Shown here piece by piece: positions 59,143-64,000 of a DNA stretch of 64,000 nucleotides (positions within the stretch are counted from its first letter, which is position 1; the number at the start of each line of letters is the position of its first letter). The stretch is taken from positions 310,001 through 374,000 of the forward strand of contig NZ_JAQQTD010000001.1 in NCBI RefSeq assembly GCF_028561755.1, read 5' to 3'. The position numbers and the translations under genes are program-made. The notes under the pieces were generated by a model. The model saw nothing but the letters and a program-made list of their open reading frames with translations, was not told where the DNA came from and did not search any database. The stretch is from Altibacter sp. HG106. Its GTDB lineage: Bacteria > Bacteroidota > Bacteroidia > Flavobacteriales > Flavobacteriaceae.

Positions 59143-60413
59143 CGATTTTTATAGGGCCTTATAATTAACCGTGCCGCGCGATCGTAGTTGATGTAGTTGT
59201 AGGTCCAATTGAAAAAAGTGACCACGCGATTTCTGAAACCGACCAAGAACCAGAGGTGCACGAACATCCATAACAACCATGCGAAGGCCCCTCCAAAACG
59301 CATCTTTTTAAAATCAACCACCGCCCTGTTCCGGCCAATGGTCGCCATGGTCCCTTTATCGAAGTAGGTAAATGGTTCCATCTCCTGTTGTTTTAAATGT
59401 TTCTGAAGGTTATTTGCCAGGTGTTTTCCTTGTTGCAGGGCGGGTTGCGCTACTTGTGGGTGCCCCTTCGGAAAAGCCTCGGTCTCCATCAGAGCGATAT
59501 CACCAAGAGCAAAAATGTCTTCCAACCCTTCAATGCGATTGTATCGGTCTACCTTATAGCGATTTTGTTTTTCAACTAAATGAGCCGCAGCAATTCCTGC
59601 CACGGGTGCTCCCGTCACCCCCGCGGCCCAAATAAAGGTAGCTGTCTCGAATGTGGTACCATCTTTTGTGGTGACCGTGGTACCATCATAATCATTCACC
59701 ATGGTATTTAAATGAATATGAACGCCCATATTCTCCAGGAACTGTTGCGCTTTTTTGGAAGACGTATCGCTCATGGGCCCCAACACCTTATCGCCACCTT
59801 CCAGCAAGTGTATTTCCATTTCCTCTTCTTCCAGTTCGGGATAGTCATTCTCCAAGATCCCTTTTCGGAACTCAGACAGCGCACCGGCGAGCTCTACGCC
59901 TGTAGGCCCCGCCCCGGCGATGACAAAATTGAGAAGTCGCTTCCGTTTTTGTGCATCATCAGATTGATCGGCTTCTTCAATATTTTGCAGCATCAAACTC
60001 CGAATATTCAAGGCTTGAGGAACCGTTTTCATAGCCATACTGTTCTTCTCGATGGCCTCGTTTCCGAAGTAATTTGTACGCGTCCCTGTGGCAATTACCA
60101 AATAGTCGAACGATAAATTTCCGATGGAGGTATGCACCTCTTTGGAAGCCACTTCAATATGTTCGACGGTTGCCAGGCGAAAATGGAAATCATCGTGTTT
60201 TCTGAAAATTTTCCGAAGCGGATAGGCAATAGAGTCGGGTTCCAGTCCGGCAGTAGAAACTTGATACAGAAGCGGTTGAAAGGTGTGGTAATTATGTTTG
60301 TCGAAAAGTACGATCTGAACGGGCGCTTTGATCATTTTTTTGATAAAAGCAATCCCGGCAAAACCACCACCGATAACAATAATTCGGGGTAATTCTGAAG
60401 AGGGAATATTCAT
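59139..60413 (-). CDS. ndh: Type II NADH dehydrogenase (NDH-2)
   Basis: 424 residues from MNIPSSELP; an upstream in-frame start would add 16 residues. Two Rossmann motifs: IIVIGGGFAGIAFIKKM (FAD, residues ~10-26) and FVIAGAGPTGVELAGALSEF (NADH, ~160). Also TFIWAAGVTGAPVAG and DIFALGDIALME (FAD). A C-terminal amphipathic/hydrophobic end (GAFAWLLWMFVHLWFLVGF) anchors it to the membrane. Transfers electrons from NADH to menaquinone without proton pumping. Confidence 0.93.
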   Translation of the reverse strand: MNIPSSELPRIIVIGGGFAGIAFIKKMIKAPVQIVLFDKHNYHTFQPLLYQVSTAGLEPDSIAYPLRKIFRKHDDFHFRLATVEHIEVASKEVHTSIGNLSFDYLVIATGTRTNYFGNEAIEKNSMAMKTVPQALNIRSLMLQNIEEADQSDDAQKRKRLLNFVIAGAGPTGVELAGALSEFRKGILENDYPELEEEEMEIHLLEGGDKVLGPMSDTSSKKAQQFLENMGVHIHLNTMVNDYDGTTVTTKDGTTFETATFIWAAGVTGAPVAGIAAAHLVEKQNRYKVDRYNRIEGLEDIFALGDIALMETEAFPKGHPQVAQPALQQGKHLANNLQKHLKQQEMEPFTYFDKGTMATIGRNRAVVDFKKMRFGGAFAWLLWMFVHLWFLVGFRNRVVTFFNWTYNYINYDRAARLIIRPYKNR

Positions 60414-60515
60414 AGTTGGACGCTTGTACCTTAAAAGTACAACAACTGTGAGGCTTCCCATAAAAAAGGTGTTATTTTTAAGAAATATGTAACAAAAGAG
60501 TATCGTTGATTACTA

Positions 60516-61034
60516 ATGGTACAAGCTAACGAACAACCATTGACTGAAGAACTTGAACATCGTTTTGTCGCCCAGTTAGAGGAAAATCAGAACATTGTCC
60601 ATAAGATTTGTCGGCTATATACGCACGACAAAGAATCGCACAATGATCTTTTTCAAGAGATTACTATACAGCTGTGGCGAGCATACCCAAAATTTAGAGG
60701 GGATTCGAAGTTCAGTACGTGGATGTATCGAGTTGCATTGAACACCGCGATTACACTCTATCGAAAAAACAAACGGAGAGTAAAAACGCAGGATTATGAA
60801 GGAGTCAGTTTTAAAATTCAGTCAGATCCATACGATGATACGATTGAAGAACAATTGAAACTAATGTATCAAGCGGTAAAAACCCTGAATGATATCGATA
60901 AGGCCTTGGTCTTTTTGTATCTAGAAGACAAGAATTATCGGGAAATTTCGCAAACGTTAGGAATCACAGAAGTGAACGCCCGTGTGAAAATGAACCGAAT
61001 TAAAGAGAAACTACGTAAAATATTAAATCCGTAA
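60516..61034 (+). CDS. ECF-type RNA polymerase sigma factor
   Basis: 172 residues. Sigma2 region (HKICRLYTHDKESHNDLFQEI, in part; WRAYPKFRGDSKFSTWMYRV) and sigma4 helix-turn-helix (YREISQTLGITEVNARVKMN). No region 1 or 3. Followed five bases later by a membrane protein gene, probably its regulator. Which promoters it reads cannot be told from the window. Confidence 0.92.
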   Translation: MVQANEQPLTEELEHRFVAQLEENQNIVHKICRLYTHDKESHNDLFQEITIQLWRAYPKFRGDSKFSTWMYRVALNTAITLYRKNKRRVKTQDYEGVSFKIQSDPYDDTIEEQLKLMYQAVKTLNDIDKALVFLYLEDKNYREISQTLGITEVNARVKMNRIKEKLRKILNP

Positions 61035-61039
61035 CTCGT

Positions 61040-61687
61040 ATGGATGAGTTGGAAGTATTAAAAGAGCAATGGCAGCGCCGGGAGCAGGATTTTCCTAAAT
61101 TTTCTGCGAAAGAGATATATCCCATGTTGTTGAAAAAGTCCTCCTCCATGGTGAAGTGGATTTTTTACATCAGTATTGGTGAGCTGGTCCTTTGGACCGC
61201 CCTGTCCTTTCTAGTCCCCGAATCAACCAAAGAGGTCAATGAAGAAATGGGACTCAAAACAGCCTTGCTCATAGCGAGCATCGCCATGTATGTGATCACC
61301 CTGGTGTTCATTTATTTATTCTACAAGAATTATCAATCCATTCAAGTGACCGATACCATCAAGGGACTCATGCGCAATATTTTGAAGACCCGAAAAACGG
61401 TGCGTTACTTTGTGTACTATCAAATTGGTGCCGCCATTTTATTGCTGATCTGTACCAATTTGGTGTACTATTCGAAACGCGAGTTGCTGTATGAGGTCTT
61501 CGCTAAGTACAATGGAGGCTACGCCAGCGTTCCTGCGGAAAGTTTTACGACTGTATTTTTTACAGCGCAGCTGATTGTTGGAGGATTGATGATCGTTTTC
61601 TTAATAATCTTTTATCGCTTGGTCTACGGAATTTTACTGCGACGCCTCAAGCGAAACTACAAAGAGCTAAAAAAGATCGAGGTTTAG
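61040..61687 (+). CDS. Membrane protein partner of the ECF sigma factor
   Basis: 215 residues: a cytoplasmic acidic/Trp-rich N-terminus (ELEVLKEQWQRREQDFPKFS), then four predicted membrane helices (~40-60, 75-95, 120-142, 170-195) and a basic tail. No zinc-anti-sigma HxxxCxxC motif. Constant neighbourhood with an ECF gene suggests an anti-sigma role, which is inference. Its stop overlaps the stop of the converging acyltransferase gene (TTAG). Confidence 0.75.
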   Translation: MDELEVLKEQWQRREQDFPKFSAKEIYPMLLKKSSSMVKWIFYISIGELVLWTALSFLVPESTKEVNEEMGLKTALLIASIAMYVITLVFIYLFYKNYQSIQVTDTIKGLMRNILKTRKTVRYFVYYQIGAAILLLICTNLVYYSKRELLYEVFAKYNGGYASVPAESFTTVFFTAQLIVGGLMIVFLIIFYRLVYGILLRRLKRNYKELKKIEV

Positions 61688-62487
61688 TAGCGCCACTGAC
61701 GTGTTTTGTTTAGCGCTTCTTCTTTCTCCAACTCTTCCTGCGGAATCACCTTGAGAAACGATGGATGTTGCTCGATAGCGTATTCAATTTTTTCTACGAT
61801 CGAATCGATAGATTCATTTTCGTAATCAATATCAAGCGGTTCTTTGATCTCCATGCTTTGAAGAATACCCTTCTTTCGGACCCGAATTCCTTTTTTGTCG
61901 AACGATCTTCGGAAGCCGTCAATAACAATGGGTACAACGATAGGTTTGTTTTCTTTGATGATGAAGGCGGTGCCCCGACGAATAGGTTTCCAGGGTTTGG
62001 TAGTACCCTGCGGAAAAGTAATAACCCACCCATCGTCGAGTGCCTTGCTGATATTGCTTACATCACTCATTTTCACCTGTCGATTCACCTCTTTCCCTTG
62101 TGCGCGCCAGGTTCGTTCAATACTCACCGAACCGGCATAGGCTAAAATCTTAGGAAGCAATCCAGACTGCATGGTTTCTTTAGCTGCGACAAAATACAGG
62201 TTCAGCTTGGGATTCCATAAATAACCAATATTCTTGATGCTATCTACGCGACCACTCAGGCTCGCATTAAACACATGGAACATGGCCACCACATCAGCAA
62301 AATAAGTTTGATGGTTGGATACAAACAATACGTTGGTGTCGGGAAGGTTTTTGATGATCTCACTTCCGTCAATTTGCAACTGATTGAAGCCTTTAAAACG
62401 ACGATGGGTTAATGCGCCCATGATACGAATAAGCCATTTTTTTAAGAAAAGTATGTGTCCGAACGGATTTTTTTTGAAAAGCCCCAT
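61684..62487 (-). CDS. PlsC-like 1-acylglycerol-3-phosphate acyltransferase, divergent motifs
   Basis: 267 residues, one N-terminal hydrophobic stretch. The acyltransferase block I is SNHQTYFADVVAM: the His and Asp are separated by five residues instead of the usual four. Block III reads FPQGTTKPW where classic enzymes have FPEGTR. GTAFIIKENKPIVVPIVIDG matches blocks II/IV. The fold is clearly PlsC-like, but the changed motifs suggest a different acyl acceptor (for example an aminolipid). TATCTTTG promoter just upstream. Confidence 0.82.
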   Translation of the reverse strand: MGLFKKNPFGHILFLKKWLIRIMGALTHRRFKGFNQLQIDGSEIIKNLPDTNVLFVSNHQTYFADVVAMFHVFNASLSGRVDSIKNIGYLWNPKLNLYFVAAKETMQSGLLPKILAYAGSVSIERTWRAQGKEVNRQVKMSDVSNISKALDDGWVITFPQGTTKPWKPIRRGTAFIIKENKPIVVPIVIDGFRRSFDKKGIRVRKKGILQSMEIKEPLDIDYENESIDSIVEKIEYAIEQHPSFLKVIPQEELEKEEALNKTRQWRY

Positions 62488-62531
62488 GTCTGCGTATTCT
62501 AGACTGCATCTATTTCAGGAATTGCAGCCTG

Positions 62532-62539
62532 CAAAGATA
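62532..62539 (-). promoter_or_regulatory. -7 element of the acyltransferase gene
   Basis: Minus strand reads TATCTTTG, 44 bases before the ATG; no -33 TTG at normal distance. Confidence 0.55.
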
Positions 62540-62554
62540 CAAAATTACGGTCCA

Positions 62555-63196
62555 TTAGTCTAATTGATGTAGCAAGCTACGTACCTCATTGAGCATCATT
62601 GCGGTAGCGCCCCAAACAACGTGTCCGCCCAAAAGAAAGGCCGGAACCTGAATGTTGGTTGCATAGGATGTGGTGATTTGTTGTTCGATGAGTACTTCGG
62701 GATCCAGAAACTCTCGCACCGGCACCTCAATAAGGGCTTCAACCTCCTCCTCTTGCGCGATAAATTGAGGGCGTTTTCGGGTGATCCCTAAATAAGGCTG
62801 CACCACATAATGGCTCGGCGGAATGTAGATATCGGTGAGGGCGGTAACCACCTCGACTGACGCTATGGGAACCCCCACCTCCTCTTCGGTTTCTCTAAGT
62901 GCCGTATCCTCTAAAGAGGTATCTTCTGGTTCTACCTTGCCCCCGGGAAAACCTACTTGGTTAGAATGCACCCCCTTATAGGTCTTTCTCAAAATAAGAA
63001 TCATGTGGGTTTCCTCTTTGGCACCGGGATAAAAGAGCACCATGACGGCCGCCTTCTTCGCTGTCTTCTGACGTTCGGCCTCACGTTTTAAGGCAATGAC
63101 ACGCTCGATAGGAGCCATTTCCACGTGTGCCGCTTCTCCCGGCAAACGCATCTGCGCAACTTTTACGATCTTTGCAGAAAATGCTTCAAATGTCAT
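62555..63196 (-). CDS. Nudix hydrolase (CoA pyrophosphatase-like)
   Basis: 213 residues. The Nudix box GFPGGKVEPEDTSLED continues to ETEEEVG, with the expected catalytic Glu residues; the preceding LILRKTYKGVHSNQV matches the CoA-diphosphatase (NudL/YeaB) group. The N-terminus MTFEAFSAKI with MAPIERV fits homologues, supporting the annotated start, which overlaps the start codon of the divergent gene on the other strand. Confidence 0.9.
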   Translation of the reverse strand: MTFEAFSAKIVKVAQMRLPGEAAHVEMAPIERVIALKREAERQKTAKKAAVMVLFYPGAKEETHMILILRKTYKGVHSNQVGFPGGKVEPEDTSLEDTALRETEEEVGVPIASVEVVTALTDIYIPPSHYVVQPYLGITRKRPQFIAQEEEVEALIEVPVREFLDPEVLIEQQITTSYATNIQVPAFLLGGHVVWGATAMMLNEVRSLLHQLD

Positions 63197-63936
63197 ATCT
63201 AAAAAACCTCATTCGTTTTCTACTGGTATTCGTTGTTCTTTCCGCTTGCGGAGAACAAAAACAAAAAGAAGAGGCGTCTACCACTTCTTCCAGTATCAAA
63301 GATACGATAGTTTCGAAAGAGGACAAACCAGTAAACAAAGCCGAAAAAAGCGTTGATACTACCACTCAATTTCCGGAGCTTACCAATGACAATGTTATTG
63401 AGTTTTTGACACAATACGGAGCGAAAAACCCCGAAACTAAGGTTCGGGTCACCGCCTTTAATGGCGAATTCAAAGATAGCTTGGATATCGAACTGTACGA
63501 CGACACTCCGCTGCACCGCGCTAATTTTATCTACCTCACCAAACAGGGCTACTTCAATGAAACTTTTTTTCATCGAATCGTTCCCAATTTTATCATTCAA
63601 GGAGGAAATAGCGACAACGTTTCGACACCTAAGAAACGCGGCAGGATAGGTGATTATCTGCTGCCCGCTGAGTTAGACAACAATCGGGTGCATCGCTACG
63701 GAACGGTAAGTGGCGCGAAAGAATATCGGGAAAACCCGGGCAAACAAACCGCACCCTACGAGTTCTTTATCTTTCTCGGACCGCAGAGTGCTACCGGCCA
63801 CTTAAACGGGAATTACACCATTTTTGGACGGGTGACACGAAATATGGAGTTGGTGGAGAAGATCGCTAACCTACCGCATGATGATGGCGATTGGCCCTTG
63901 CGGAATGTTTACATTACCGCCAAAGTAATGGAGTGA
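63190..63936 (+). CDS. Cyclophilin-type peptidyl-prolyl isomerase lipoprotein
   Basis: 248 residues from MSYLKNL; upstream in-frame ATG/GTG-like starts would bury the signal peptide. Lipobox VVLSAC (Cys~19), then a charged spacer (~20-70). Cyclophilin domain ~85-245: FHRIVPNFIIQGGN (catalytic Arg), FIFLGPQSATGHLNGNYTIF and FGRVTRNMELVEKIA. Catalyses proline isomerisation in folding of envelope proteins. Candidate -7 element GATCTTTG at 63168-63175 lies inside the Nudix gene. The remaining 64 bases to the window edge show no gene I can support. Confidence 0.92.
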   Translation: MSYLKNLIRFLLVFVVLSACGEQKQKEEASTTSSSIKDTIVSKEDKPVNKAEKSVDTTTQFPELTNDNVIEFLTQYGAKNPETKVRVTAFNGEFKDSLDIELYDDTPLHRANFIYLTKQGYFNETFFHRIVPNFIIQGGNSDNVSTPKKRGRIGDYLLPAELDNNRVHRYGTVSGAKEYRENPGKQTAPYEFFIFLGPQSATGHLNGNYTIFGRVTRNMELVEKIANLPHDDGDWPLRNVYITAKVME

Positions 63937-64000
63937 TTTTTACGATTTTACAATGCTTCTTAACGCATATCCAGTTTTTGCCCACGGATATTGATTGACT

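Noticed and set aside
1-64000. Mobile elements, prophage, tRNA/rRNA genes or a polysaccharide utilisation locus
   Set aside because: No transposase, integrase or phage gene, no terminal repeats, no tRNA-like cloverleaf noticed, and no SusD-like gene beside either outer-membrane receptor.
63937-64000. Possible gene end entering from the right edge
   Set aside because: Only 64 bases are visible and neither strand shows a recognisable protein end or terminator.

Overview
The window is ordinary chromosomal DNA from a member of the Bacteroidota, most likely a marine Flavobacteriaceae. The signs are five secreted proteins ending in type IX secretion (T9SS) sorting domains, CarboxypepD_reg-type outer-membrane receptors, LytTR two-component systems, and promoters of the Bacteroidota type (-33 TTG, -7 TAnnTTTG) rather than the Enterobacteria type. 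I cannot name the genus. I saw no IS element, prophage, CRISPR array, tRNA or rRNA, and base composition looks uniform by eye.

Layout, 1-17 kb: a 5'-truncated rRNA methyltransferase; a T9SS-secreted endonuclease I; a secreted protein of unknown role; purL; the glycogen pair glgA-glgC; a secreted M14 carboxypeptidase; a long-chain acyl-CoA ligase; and a secreted beta-propeller protein. 17-24 kb: a BrkB-like membrane protein, then a beta-oxidation operon (MarR regulator, hydroxyacyl-CoA dehydrogenase/enoyl-CoA hydratase fusion, thiolase, acyl-CoA dehydrogenase) with a palindrome over its promoter. 24-31 kb: a beta-propeller/SnoaL fusion, an M28-M1-YdeI operon, a probable new or Rfam-type small RNA, a fasciclin lipoprotein and a BON/LysM protein. 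31-39 kb: a sulfite-exporter-like permease, a first LytTR two-component system beside an outer-membrane barrel, and a MoxR/VWA pair separated by a 7-bp-periodic pyrimidine tract. 39-48 kb: a second large beta-propeller protein, DUF2490, an alpha/beta-hydrolase-OsmC fusion, a Cu/Zn superoxide dismutase lipoprotein, an MFS exporter and a HAD phosphatase.

48-56 kb is the most interesting part. A LytTR response regulator, an amidohydrolase, four tandem 2TM-domain proteins, a histidine kinase that itself ends in a 2TM domain, a TPR-like protein, a 39-residue membrane micro-ORF missed by gene length cut-offs, and a TonB-dependent receptor all lie on the minus strand. In front of each of the three transcription units (receptor; micro-ORF/TPR/kinase; 2TM/amidohydrolase/regulator) lies a pair of LytTR-type boxes exactly 21 bp apart. 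Exactly 33 bp separate the proximal box from a weak -7 element in all three. The locus therefore looks like a self-contained, autoregulated envelope-sensing regulon.

56-64 kb: DUF1028 and DUF1801 proteins, a membrane-bound class III nucleotide cyclase, a small exported protein with 13-residue repeats, a type II NADH dehydrogenase, an ECF sigma factor with a membrane partner, a divergent PlsC-like acyltransferase, and a Nudix hydrolase whose start codon overlaps that of a divergently transcribed cyclophilin lipoprotein.
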